This document shows positions 29,712 through 36,845 of a DNA stretch of 64,000 bases, in pieces; positions within the stretch are counted from its first letter, which is position 1, and each line of letters starts with the position of its first letter. The stretch is taken from positions 1 through 64,000 of the forward strand of contig NZ_JABBCQ020000008.1 in the NCBI RefSeq assembly GCF_012844455.2, given 5' to 3'. Below the pieces are notes generated by a model that searched no databases, had not been told where the DNA came from, and was given only the letters and a program-made list of their open reading frames with translations. The position numbers and the translations under genes are program-made. This DNA is from Comamonas suwonensis (lineage in GTDB: Bacteria; Pseudomonadota; Gammaproteobacteria; Burkholderiales; Burkholderiaceae_C).

Positions 29712-31081
29712 TATATGATTGTTGGCTTTGATGAGTCTTTGGTTTGAAGCTTCTTTTTCTCAAGCTCAAGATTTAGAGCAATCAGCTTTTGCTCCAATGC
29801 CATAAGCTGGCTTTTGATCTGTGAAGCTCTTCGGCCTTTGGCACTGGCAAGCTGAAGAAGCAAGCTGTGGTACTGCATAGATAGACCACCAATTTGTGCT
29901 TCCAATCCACCTACGGCGGCCGCACCCATGCCACTACCCAACGGGCCATCACGATCCTGCTCATCTTGGCGGCGGGCCACTTGGTGTGGAAGGTCGGCAG
30001 TCGGAAGCTTGGTGGCGGGATCGGCCTGCTCCTTCAACTGGGTAAGCTGCTCCCTCAGAGTGCTGCGAATCTCTTTGGAAGGCACTGGCTTGACCATCTG
30101 ATCTTGTTCGTCCTTGCGGCGTGCTACTCGGTGTGGAAGATTGGCAGTAGGTAGCTTGGCGGCTCTGGGAGTGCGTTTCGCACCAGGCTTAGGGGTGAGG
30201 TAGCGGCGCTGATTGAAAGCGGTTCTGGCCTCGATGCCAGCAATGAGCTTGTCCTTCTGTTCCTTGGCCTCTACCGGGGTGAGGAACTTCGGAATCTTGG
30301 ACTGGTGGTGCTCGGCCACAAGCTGCTTGTAATCGCTGCCCTTGGTGAACAGTTGTCCCTTCAGACGGGTGTTCCTACTGGCACCAGGCAGACGCACGGT
30401 GATGAACTCACTGCCAACAACCTGCACATCCAGGCCGTGGCGTTTCATGTAGCCAATCAACTGATTGCGATTGCTGATGGTGCCATTGACAATCTCGCTA
30501 TGAAGCACCTGGGCAAAGTCATTCTTTGCCTTCTTGTCCTTCTTCCCATTGGGTGACTTCGCCTCAAATGGTTTGAGTGCGATCTTGAGTGGATCGGGAA
30601 CAACTTGCGCGAACCCAAGGTTGTCATTTATGACAGCAGAAAACGCATTGAAGAATTGAATGTTCTTTTCGCCGGGCGGATGAATGTTTAGTTGCTGGCC
30701 ACCACTGGAAAGCTCGGAATTTGCAACAAGGAAGTGAAGCTCAAGATTTCCTTTATCACGATGCATGACCCAGAAGTCAGCGAAGTTCTCATCAACCTTC
30801 AGACATGGCAGGAAGGTTGAGCGGAATGTCTCAATCAGAGTAGTGATTTGCTCTGGAGTGACAGATTGGGATTCAAGGCCATCACGAAAGGCGATGACAC
30901 CAGAGGTGTACTTGTGTTGCCTTTTGGTGGAGTTGGCTATCTCGGTGAAAGTGTTGGGATCACCAAACAGAATTTCAGGAAGGACAGAGCGCTTTTTCTT
31001 CTCGTGATCGATGTCACTGAGTAGATATTTAACGGCTGATTCAGAACCTCCTTTGCCAGTTGGAAAAATGGTGATGTTCAT
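29711..31081 (-). CDS. Relaxase/mobilization nuclease (MobA-like, ColE1/HEN-type motif)
   Basis: A 456-residue relaxase that would nick oriT and pilot the strand during conjugative transfer. The catalytic-type motif is HRDKGNLELHFLVAN, with His107, Glu114 and His116 in the spacing of the His-Glu-Asn motif of the ColE1 MbeA group, but with His in the Asn position. The C-terminal third is basic with two LPHxVARRxDEQDxx repeats and a coiled coil. The start overlaps the mobC stop by 4 bp (ATGA). No secretion genes are nearby, so a helper is needed. Confidence 0.82.
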   Translation of the reverse strand: MNITIFPTGKGGSESAVKYLLSDIDHEKKKRSVLPEILFGDPNTFTEIANSTKRQHKYTSGVIAFRDGLESQSVTPEQITTLIETFRSTFLPCLKVDENFADFWVMHRDKGNLELHFLVANSELSSGGQQLNIHPPGEKNIQFFNAFSAVINDNLGFAQVVPDPLKIALKPFEAKSPNGKKDKKAKNDFAQVLHSEIVNGTISNRNQLIGYMKRHGLDVQVVGSEFITVRLPGASRNTRLKGQLFTKGSDYKQLVAEHHQSKIPKFLTPVEAKEQKDKLIAGIEARTAFNQRRYLTPKPGAKRTPRAAKLPTANLPHRVARRKDEQDQMVKPVPSKEIRSTLREQLTQLKEQADPATKLPTADLPHQVARRQDEQDRDGPLGSGMGAAAVGGLEAQIGGLSMQYHSLLLQLASAKGRRASQIKSQLMALEQKLIALNLELEKKKLQTKDSSKPTII

Positions 31082-31494
31082 TTTTTCCCTCTGAATAGTT
31101 CTGCAATAGTGCTAACTCCTTCCTGAATCTTGGTGAGTTCTTGGAACATTCCTTCTGTTGTTGAGTTCCAAACTTTCATTCGGTTCAGTGATCGTGCGAT
31201 TTGATTTATGTTGCTTCCGATCTTGCCAAGGGAAGCCAAAAGCTGAACACGCAATTTGTGCTCTGCTTTGGTTTCTTGATCGGCTTGGTGATTTGAAGGA
31301 AGCAGCACAGCACGTGCAAAGATTGCTGTTGAAGAAGCACCTGCTTCAGCGGATCTTTCTTGAAGAGCGATCCATTCTTCTGGTGTGAATCTGATTTCAA
31401 AACGCTTGTTGCGAATTTTTTTGTTGACTTCTACACCTGCTTGACCCGCTCTTCTTTTGAGAGTCGGGTCTTTTTCTTTTTGTGGGTATCCCAT
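31078..31494 (-). CDS. mobC: MobC-family mobilization accessory protein
   Basis: 138 residues with a ribbon-helix-helix-like N-terminus (NKRFEIRFTPEEWIALQERSAEAG) and the MobC signature LASLGKIGSNINQIARSLNR. MobC proteins bind near oriT, open the nic region and help the relaxase. It is the first gene of the mobC-relaxase operon, with GGAGGCCCC just before the ATG. The likely oriT is directly upstream. Confidence 0.85.
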   Translation of the reverse strand: MGYPQKEKDPTLKRRAGQAGVEVNKKIRNKRFEIRFTPEEWIALQERSAEAGASSTAIFARAVLLPSNHQADQETKAEHKLRVQLLASLGKIGSNINQIARSLNRMKVWNSTTEGMFQELTKIQEGVSTIAELFRGKK

Positions 31495-31520
31495 AGGGGC
31501 CTCCTTTGTTCTTGTTTTTA

Positions 31521-31620
31521 TCGAGCCTCGCGCAGCAGCGGGTGTGGGTGAAACCCACGATATTCAACCTAAAGATAGCCCGAAAGGGATAACGTAGGAT
31601 TGATTGACCTTGCTTAAACT
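31521..31620. other. Candidate oriT region
   Basis: Between mobC and the iterons lies GTGGGT-GAA-ACCCAC (31544-31558), a perfect 6-bp hairpin, then CCC-GAAA-GGG about 20 bp later. Hairpins next to mobC are typical of mobilizable-plasmid oriT sites. The nic position was not identified. Confidence 0.45.
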
Positions 31621-31804
31621 CCTTTTCCCCATTTTTTTGAATTTGTAGGGGGTTAGAGTAACGGTGCTTATTAATACCTTAGCAAGATCAAAATCGAAGT
31701 CAACGATCATCAGTAGTATGAGCAGATGTTTTATGGTCGAAAATTTGTATGAATAAAAAACGGACTGTGTCATCTTCAATAAAATCAATGGAAGATGACG
31801 TCGC

Positions 31805-31900
31805 CATGAGACATAGGGCAGATTCATCATATATGTGTTCATGCGACATAAGACAAATTCATCATATATGTAGCCATGCGACATGAACTCAATTTGTCAT
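31805..31900. repeat. Three direct repeats spaced exactly 35 bp (iterons)
   Basis: Units begin at 31805, 31840 and 31875 with CATG(A/C)GACAT; the first two continue with (G/A)ATTCATCATATATGT, and the third is partial. They end immediately before a TTGACT box (31906-31911) upstream of a small ribbon-helix-helix-like operon. They could be a replication or partition iteron array, or operators for autoregulation. Confidence 0.75.
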
Positions 31901-31964
31901 TGTTGTTGACTTCATAAAAAAATACGTTTCAATGAGTCATGAACGATATGGAGAAATTTTCGTA

Positions 31965-32285
31965 ATGACTAAGAAAAGCATAAAAAATGAAAGAACAACA
32001 GTAAGGATTGGGCCTCGAATGTCTAGAGGTCTTTATCAACTTGCGAAATATGTTTATGGTGTTAAAGGTGTCAACTTTGAAGATCAACTTGAAGAGTTAG
32101 TGGAAAGGGATCTGGACTATCAGATGAAGCAGAAGTGGTTTCTCAATTCAACTTCTGGAAAAGAGGGGCAGTATTTTGAGAAATTGAAAAAGGCGGTTGG
32201 TAATTCAAAAAATGATTCTCAATCCGAAGAAGATAGTGGCTTTAATTTGAACGACCCAAACAAGAACGGAGGTGAGAATGAGTGA
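31965..32285 (+). CDS. Ribbon-helix-helix-like hypothetical protein
   Basis: 106 residues from ATG 31965 (an earlier ATG at 31932 has no ribosome site; GGAGA lies before 31965). The N-terminal part, KNERTTVRIGPRMSRGLYQLAKYVYGVKGVNFEDQLEELVERDLDYQMKQ, reads as a short basic strand and two helices, like RHH DNA-binding proteins. The C-terminal tail is acidic and disordered. It is the first gene of a three-gene operon directly downstream of the 35-bp iterons, so it may bind them (partition or copy-control style). Not assigned to a family. Confidence 0.6.
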   Translation: MTKKSIKNERTTVRIGPRMSRGLYQLAKYVYGVKGVNFEDQLEELVERDLDYQMKQKWFLNSTSGKEGQYFEKLKKAVGNSKNDSQSEEDSGFNLNDPNKNGGENE

Positions 32286-32550
32286 TGAATATGAAAGAAT
32301 GAGTGATGAATATGAAAACTGCTTCCAGCCGAAAGAAGTGAAGATCAGCGCCAAAATGCCTTTTGAACTTCATTTAGCTGCAAAACAACTTTACTCAATG
32401 CAGGGCACAAGCATTGGCGAAAGAGTTCAAAAATTAATTAGTGCGGATCTGAAAAAAATGATGAGCCGTGATTGGTTCAAGGAATTGCCAGAGGAAGAAA
32501 AGGCCATCTATAAAATGCTACTTGAACTGAGCGCAAGACGAAGAGTGTGA
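32278..32550 (+). CDS. Ribbon-helix-helix-like hypothetical protein, paralogue of the preceding gene
   Basis: 90 residues from ATG 32278, after GGAGGTGA. The ATG overlaps the previous stop in ATGAGTGA. The first 14 residues contain a tandem duplication, MSDEYER-MSDEYEN, from a 21-bp repeat in the DNA. The core EVKISAKMPFELHLAAKQLYSMQGTSIGERVQKLISADLKKMMSRDWF parallels the upstream protein (strand, two helices, then a short Trp-Phe segment), so the two are probably paralogues that could heterodimerise. Confidence 0.6.
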   Translation: MSDEYERMSDEYENCFQPKEVKISAKMPFELHLAAKQLYSMQGTSIGERVQKLISADLKKMMSRDWFKELPEEEKAIYKMLLELSARRRV

Positions 32551-32551
32551 G

Positions 32552-32743
32552 ATGGACTTTAACTATGACAAGAAAATATTGACCACTCAATCTGAATTGC
32601 AAGTGTCGGTGGCAGACTTGAGGGATTTGATTCAAGCTTTCAGCATTCCCATTGAAGACCAAAGGCATCAAGAGCTTCAAATGGTGCTTGAATCTATCGT
32701 GAGGAAGAATGGACTTAAGATAGGTGCTTTAAGCGTAGGGTGA
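32552..32743 (+). CDS. Small hypothetical protein
   Basis: 63 residues, MDFNYDKKILTTQSELQVSVADLRDLIQAFSIPIEDQRHQELQMVLESIVRK, acidic and helical. It starts 1 bp after the upstream stop, with no intergenic space, so expression depends on the operon. Not recognised. Confidence 0.45.
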   Translation: MDFNYDKKILTTQSELQVSVADLRDLIQAFSIPIEDQRHQELQMVLESIVRKNGLKIGALSVG

Positions 32744-32840
32744 TCTACCTGTATCGCACACGCCTTGAGGCGGCCCCGGCCTCACGTAGTTAAGGAACGA
32801 CGAAGCGTTCTCACTGACGTGACCTAGTTGCAGAACAAAA

Positions 32841-32863
32841 AAAGCACCCGCGTTGGGTGCTTT
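32841..32863. terminator. AAAGCACCC-stem terminator, copy 3
   Basis: AAAGCACCC-GCGTT-GGGTGCTTT, between the convergent RHH operon and the 32939 gene. Confidence 0.88.
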
Positions 32864-32938
32864 GTCTTTCATCGACCTGCTTTATTTTTGGGGCTGATCC
32901 AGCCTTGAAAATGAAGTAGGTGCTCCCGGCAGGGGATG

Positions 32939-33793
32939 TTAACTGTTGAAGATGTCCAGCCACTTCTTCCTACGTTTGATAGTTGCTCTATCAGCCAGCA
33001 GGAAGGGAAAGAAGTCTTCATAATGGGGAATCACCATAGCGGAAATTCCATTGGCTGCTTCGTATTCACTCGCCTTGTGAGACATGCCTTCCAGCAGGAA
33101 GTAAATGGGTTGCAGCACCTCAATGATTCTCCAGATGACTAATGGAGCGCTCTTCTCAATGACATATTGGCGGTGTAGGCAGTCAAACACCGTCATGGGG
33201 TGTCCGTGCTCATCGAGGTGGCTAGTGAAGACGTTTGGCGGCCCCTCTCTATCCATGCGATAAATGAGATTCAATGCTGACCTCTCGCGCACCTGGCCGG
33301 GTGTGTAGTCCTCATAGGTGGTTCTGGCGAGATCGAGCCACTTGTAGAGTGGGCTTCTGTCCATCTTGGCTTCGCAGATTTCATTGAGATTGAAGTAGCG
33401 TGACCCAACACCATACTCAGTGAAGAAGTCCACCAATGCCTGATCCTCTTCACTCAAAACCGGTAGGGTTGCTTGTGGATTGCGGTAGGTCGGCATGAGC
33501 TTCACACACTCACTGTAGAGGGTGGCTATGTCATGCCCAAACTGGTTCTTGAGTTGCTTGATAGTGGGGGTCTGGTAACTGTTGGTCAGCATGTAGTGCG
33601 TGACTACTGCCAGCTTCAACACTCGCTCCATGCCTATGGAAATGTGGAAGAAGGCTGAGTAGAAATAACCATCCTTGTCCTGGAAAAAATTGGCCTTCAG
33701 AAGAAGGTCAAAACCTGATAGCAGGGTGTTCTTGGTGAGGTGTGCTTCTTGAGCAAGAAGACCAAACTTTCTGTCAAAGCCGATCTGTCTCAC
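32939..33793 (-). CDS. Unknown protein coupled to an XRE regulator
   Basis: 284 residues, soluble, largely helical by appearance, with no catalytic motif recognised. Notable stretches are FHISIGMERVLKLAVVTHYML (a helix resembling those of HEPN proteins, but without the RxxxxH motif) and YEDYTPGQVRERSALNLIYRMDREG. Its ATG overlaps the stop of the XRE gene by 4 bp (ATGA), so the two are translated together. A regulator with a coupled larger protein could be a toxin-antitoxin, defence or element-control pair; this is a guess from arrangement. Confidence 0.6.
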   Translation of the reverse strand: MRQIGFDRKFGLLAQEAHLTKNTLLSGFDLLLKANFFQDKDGYFYSAFFHISIGMERVLKLAVVTHYMLTNSYQTPTIKQLKNQFGHDIATLYSECVKLMPTYRNPQATLPVLSEEDQALVDFFTEYGVGSRYFNLNEICEAKMDRSPLYKWLDLARTTYEDYTPGQVRERSALNLIYRMDREGPPNVFTSHLDEHGHPMTVFDCLHRQYVIEKSAPLVIWRIIEVLQPIYFLLEGMSHKASEYEAANGISAMVIPHYEDFFPFLLADRATIKRRKKWLDIFNS

Positions 33794-34152
33794 GGTTTGA
33801 GGCTCTTCTTGTACTTCTTATGGGCAATGGCGCATACACCTTCAACGATCTTCAGCAATTCATCTCTATCGCTGCTGCCTAGACCATCCATGAGGTTGGC
33901 AATGTGCTGGGCCTGAGCATTCAAAGCTGTGCTGGTTTCAGTCACAAGTTCTGCAACTGAGCATCCAAAAATTTTGGCGAGCTTGCCTAGCAACTCCACA
34001 TCTGGGGAACTATCGCCACGCTCATAACGGGCATAGCCTTCAGTGGTCATATTTAACCCTTCCGCCACTATCCGTTGCACAAGCTTTGCCTCCATGCGCT
34101 TCTGCTTGATCCGCTGTCCTACGATGTGTCTAAGTTGAAGTTGCCTGCTCAT
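33790..34152 (-). CDS. XRE-family helix-turn-helix regulator
   Basis: 120 residues with an HTH_3 domain (HIVGQRIKQKRMEAKLVQRIVAEGLNMTTEGYARYERGDSSPDVELLGKLAKIFGCSVAEL). The C-terminal region, SSDRDELLKIVEGVCAIAHKKYKKSL, is probably for dimerisation. Operator copy 3 lies 16-37 bp upstream of the start, so this protein is the natural candidate to bind the three ATTCATATGA palindromes and to autoregulate. It is cotranscribed with the 32939 gene. Confidence 0.85.
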   Translation of the reverse strand: MSRQLQLRHIVGQRIKQKRMEAKLVQRIVAEGLNMTTEGYARYERGDSSPDVELLGKLAKIFGCSVAELVTETSTALNAQAQHIANLMDGLGSSDRDELLKIVEGVCAIAHKKYKKSLKP

Positions 34153-34167
34153 GTTGTGCCGTGTCTA

Positions 34168-34189
34168 GTTAAATTCATATGATTTTGAC
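34168..34189. promoter_or_regulatory. ATTCATATGA operator copy 3
   Basis: A 22-bp palindrome with half-sites GTTAAATTCAT/ATGATTTTGAC in the divergent region between the XRE gene and the 34260 gene. With flanks it is identical over 28 bp to copy 1. Confidence 0.65.
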
Positions 34190-34259
34190 TGACATAGGGG
34201 CCTAGATCAACCGTGGACGAGCACGCTAGACTGAACCCATCCTGTTTGGGAGTCATGGA

Positions 34260-34502
34260 ATGAAGCCAGAATTGAAGTGTGTGGTCGACAACACTGTGAA
34301 GACCTGGAAGAAGAATGGATTGCTTCACCGTGAGGATGGGCCTGCTGTCATCAAAGGTAGTGGTGAGAATCGGTTAGAAGAATACTGGTTTGAAGGCTGT
34401 CTAGTGAGTGCGGCTATGTTGGAGCTTCACAGGACCCTAACACCTGAAATAGATGAAATTGTTAGGAATAGAAAGGTGGTTCAGCTTTGGAGCAAGCGGT
34501 GA
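34260..34502 (+). CDS. Small HREDGPA-repeat protein
   Basis: 80 residues with one clear LHREDGPAVI unit followed by EYWFEGCLVS, the same pattern that is repeated five times in the gene at 37160. This MORN-like xLHRxDGPAxxxxxGxxxWYxxG repeat is common in phage and giant-virus hypothetical proteins; its role is unknown. GGGAG lies 7 bp before the ATG. It diverges from the XRE gene and shares the operator region. Confidence 0.7.
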   Translation: MKPELKCVVDNTVKTWKKNGLLHREDGPAVIKGSGENRLEEYWFEGCLVSAAMLELHRTLTPEIDEIVRNRKVVQLWSKR

Positions 34503-34669
34503 ATAATGGATTTCGGATTAAGGCGCTCAATGGAGATACTTTCACTGAGATGCATATTGAGAACGGCAGGACACTCATGTACGTGTATGACCGCTTTGGG
34601 CGGCTGCTGGATGTCTTAGAAGAGATCGCTTGCTATATCCATCCAAAGGATGTGAAACAGGGCGAATAG
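34499..34669 (+). CDS. Small hypothetical protein coupled to the HREDGPA protein
   Basis: About 56 residues (VNNGFRIKALNGDTFTEMHI... VYDRFGRLLDVLEEIACYIHPKDV). The best start is GTG 34499, which overlaps the upstream TGA (GTGA) and has GGAG 6 bp before it; TTG 34487 is an alternative. Not recognised. A family terminator follows 5 bp after the stop. Confidence 0.5.
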   Translation: MNNGFRIKALNGDTFTEMHIENGRTLMYVYDRFGRLLDVLEEIACYIHPKDVKQGE

Positions 34670-34674
34670 AAATA

Positions 34675-34689
34675 GCACCCTCGGTGCTT
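34675..34689. terminator. AGCACC-stem terminator, copy 4
   Basis: AGCACC-CTC-GGTGCT followed by eight T residues, between convergent genes. Confidence 0.85.
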
Positions 34690-34692
34690 TTT

Positions 34693-35085
34693 TTACGGCT
34701 TGAACTTAATCTTCTTGACCGCATTGAAGTCCGGTATCGCTTCAACCTGATTTTTCTTTTCGTTGATGATTTTCTGTAAAGCCTCAAAACCATCTAAAAG
34801 ATACTTCCTGTCTTCTGGTCTGATAGTGCCATTGAACACTGTGTTTCCCTTGATGGCTAAATCTAGAAGATCGCCAAAGGCGGTTTCATGTTCAAAGAAT
34901 GGATCTTCTGTAGCGGCGAAATCGATGCTTACACCGAGTTCGTCGGCGGTTTTATGTTCAAAGAATGGATCTTCTGTAGCTGAGGCGTATAATGATTGTC
35001 TGAGTGCTGGTGTAGCAATCCCTGTCTTTACCTCAAAGTAGATTCGTTGGATTGATTCAAATTTTATTGTTGCTTTTCCGTTCAT
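34693..35085 (-). CDS. Hypothetical protein with an internal duplication
   Basis: 130 residues. A segment ATEDPFFEH(K/E)TA occurs twice, 22 residues apart, encoded by two 36-bp repeats with one mismatch. The C-terminal part (GNTVFNGTIRPEDRKYLLDGFEALQKIINEKKNQ) is helical and charged. GGAGAAG precedes the ATG. No family recognised. It is a single gene between two family terminators. Confidence 0.55.
   Translation of the reverse strand: MNGKATIKFESIQRIYFEVKTGIATPALRQSLYASATEDPFFEHKTADELGVSIDFAATEDPFFEHETAFGDLLDLAIKGNTVFNGTIRPEDRKYLLDGFEALQKIINEKKNQVEAIPDFNAVKKIKFKP
34879..34980. repeat. Two 36-bp in-frame direct repeats
   Basis: Copies at 34879-34914 and 34945-34980, 66 bp apart with one mismatch, inside the 34693-35085 gene. 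The offset is a multiple of three, so the frame is kept. This suggests a recent internal duplication. Confidence 0.85.
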
Positions 35086-35140
35086 TGCTTCTCCTGTTTA
35101 TATTATTTATAGCAAAAACCGTTTGATAGTCAACAATAGA

Positions 35141-35163
35141 AAAAGCACCCATTGGGTGCTTTT
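35141..35163. terminator. AAAAGCACCC-stem terminator, copy 5
   Basis: AAAAGCACCC-ATT-GGGTGCTTTT, 4 bp beyond the stop of the 35167 gene. Confidence 0.9.
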
Positions 35164-35166
35164 GTT

Positions 35167-35523
35167 TTATGCGAAGAGTGCTTCAAGTTTTCGCTTCTGT
35201 TTCCTATCCAAGCAAGACATTAGAACAGGATAGTTGTTCTGAACTGTTTTTGTCAGTTCGTCATGCAATGCTGTGAAGTCTTCAGAACTCATGAATTCAA
35301 TCACTGATAGTGGGTGCTTTGGCATGCCATTAAGTTGCATTCCTGCTTGAACTATGAAATAGCTGTTGTAGCCAATCAAAAGTTCCTTAATCCGCTCGTC
35401 GTTAGTTGATCCCCATTTCTTGAAGATGTGGATCAACTTCTTGCCATCCTGAGTCTTGGCGAAGTTGAAAATCTTGTCACTCATTCCATTGATGCAGTAT
35501 TGGAGGCATGTTGTGTTTTTCAT
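35167..35523 (-). CDS. Hypothetical protein
   Basis: 118 residues, MKNTTCLQYCINGMSDKIFNFAKTQDGKKLIHIFKKWGSTNDERIKELLIGYNSYFIVQAG and a C-terminal DRKQKRKLEALFA. It is basic and helical. The C-terminal pattern of a charged stretch before LEALF resembles the ERKKLHEMFG end of the 36510 protein, so the two may be distant relatives. GGAGAGC precedes the ATG; the methyltransferase stop lies 11 bp upstream, so it is probably cotranscribed with that gene. Confidence 0.55.
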   Translation of the reverse strand: MKNTTCLQYCINGMSDKIFNFAKTQDGKKLIHIFKKWGSTNDERIKELLIGYNSYFIVQAGMQLNGMPKHPLSVIEFMSSEDFTALHDELTKTVQNNYPVLMSCLDRKQKRKLEALFA

Positions 35524-35534
35524 GTCTGCTCTCC

Positions 35535-36374
35535 TTATGCTGCTACCAAATTGGCAAACTCGGTATCCATGAGCCTGTCCAACTCGCGCACGATGGCGGG
35601 TTCGTCATCAGGTGCATAGAAGTCAAAGGCAAGCTGCTCTGCCTCGATCCTGGCCTTGGCCATCTCATACATGGCTGGACTCTTCTCAAAGCCAATGGCA
35701 TGACGGTCATGCTGCTTCGCCACTACCAAGGTGGTGGCAGACCCTGCGAAAGCGTCAAGCACGATGTCACCGGGCTTGGAGTGATTCCTGATAAGTGGCT
35801 CAATCATCCAGCCGTATTTTTCGGTTGGGTGGGCTGTCTTCTTCTTGCCAATAGGACCCTCGTAGACCTGCAACATCTCGGACTGAGCACCGAAGTTGAA
35901 AGTGTACTGCTTGCCCTTGGTGAACCACACAGCTTCCTCAATGGTGCTGCGGTAGTTGTTCTTACGAATGCTAGGGACAGGATTCTTCTTCTTGAAGTAA
36001 ATCTTGTTCTTGAAATTCAATTCAAAGTCTTGCTCAAGGCAATGAACAATGAGTCCGGTGTACTTCCTATCAAGGAAGAGAATCATTGAGCCGTTGTCTT
36101 TGAGAACACGAACGAATTCAGCAATGAAAGGCTTTAGCCATTGATAGTAGTCGTCAATGGTTGCCCACTGATCCTGGAAGTCTGAACCCCATGCCTGGCT
36201 AGTGGTGACAATCTTGCTACCTTTCTTGGTGAGCTTTGAACTGTCCGCAATGCCGTATGGAGGGTCGGTCAACACCAAGTCAACGAAGTTGCTTGGAACG
36301 GTGGCAAGACCAGCTTGACCATCAAGATTGTGAAGGGCATTAATGCCGAAGTATTTTTGTTCTGCTTGGTTCAT
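35535..36374 (-). CDS. Solitary beta-class DNA methyltransferase
   Basis: A 279-residue N4-cytosine/N6-adenine DNA methyltransferase with DLVLTDPPYG near residue 37 before DAFAGSATT near residue 214, the beta-class order, and a HPTEKYGWMIEPLI segment. No endonuclease gene adjoins it, so it is probably a solitary enzyme that protects the element from restriction or marks DNA. The start is ATG 36374. Upstream lies an unusual leader with a hairpin, a strong ribosome site and a two-codon minigene (36375-36474). Confidence 0.87.
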   Translation of the reverse strand: MNQAEQKYFGINALHNLDGQAGLATVPSNFVDLVLTDPPYGIADSSKLTKKGSKIVTTSQAWGSDFQDQWATIDDYYQWLKPFIAEFVRVLKDNGSMILFLDRKYTGLIVHCLEQDFELNFKNKIYFKKKNPVPSIRKNNYRSTIEEAVWFTKGKQYTFNFGAQSEMLQVYEGPIGKKKTAHPTEKYGWMIEPLIRNHSKPGDIVLDAFAGSATTLVVAKQHDRHAIGFEKSPAMYEMAKARIEAEQLAFDFYAPDDEPAIVRELDRLMDTEFANLVAA

Positions 36375-36474
36375 GGTGGAACCCTTTCTTTAAGTTGGTT
36401 TTTTAAGTCATATTTAGAACCCTCCTTTCCACTTGAATCATTTCAAGTGGTAGGTATGAAGTGGGTGATCGCTG
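36375..36474 (-). promoter_or_regulatory. Structured leader A: hairpin + strong SD + 2-codon minigene
   Basis: Read on the minus strand: a conserved 24-nt block, a 9-bp hairpin (36429-36450), GAAAGGAGGG, then ATG ACT TAA (Met-Thr-stop) about 9 nt after the SD, then the methyltransferase ATG. The same layout precedes the 36845 gene with the same flanks but a different stem sequence (leader B). Confidence 0.7.
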
Positions 36475-36478
36475 TAGA

Positions 36479-36496
36479 AAACACCCGTAGGTGTTT
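36479..36496. terminator. AAACACC-stem terminator (variant)
   Basis: AAACACC-CGTA-GGTGTTT beyond the 36510 gene, a one-base-pair variant of the family stem. Confidence 0.7.
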
Positions 36497-36509
36497 GGAT
36501 TAAGTTAGA

Positions 36510-36845
36510 TTAGTGCGCTGGAGCGTCACCAAACATTTCATGAAGTTTCTTTCGTTCGTGGTTACTAAAAGTCCTCATGATTGAGTCGTATGCAACTTCA
36601 ATGGACATGATCATTGAGTCTTTCAAACCTTCGTAGTTGACTTGACTCATATCCATGCCCTGAATTCGCATTTGGGCCAAAGCATCAATCATTTGATAAA
36701 CGGAAAGAAACGTTTTGATTTTTGAAATCTCTGACCCTTCAGCAGATTGAACCTGTTGAACAAGATCTTTAAGGATTGGATTTTGAAGGGCTTCTTCAAG
36801 AGTAAGAGCGCCGTTGGGAACTGCGGTAAGGTTAAGCTGTTTCAT
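36510..36845 (-). CDS. Hypothetical protein with structured leader
   Basis: 111 residues (MKQLNLTAVPNGALTLEEALQNPILKDLVQQVQSAEGSEISKIKTFLSVYQMIDAL... FSNHERKKLHEMFGDAPAH), acidic and helical. No family recognised. AGGAAATCAAC precedes the ATG. Upstream are leader B and a three-codon minigene, sharing sequence and structure with the leader of the neighbouring methyltransferase gene, so the two genes are probably controlled in the same way. Confidence 0.6.
   Translation of the reverse strand: MKQLNLTAVPNGALTLEEALQNPILKDLVQQVQSAEGSEISKIKTFLSVYQMIDALAQMRIQGMDMSQVNYEGLKDSMIMSIEVAYDSIMRTFSNHERKKLHEMFGDAPAH

Noticed and set aside
31805..31900. CRISPR array
   Set aside because: Only three units, repeats extend through most of the 35-bp period with no unique spacers, and no cas genes are present.
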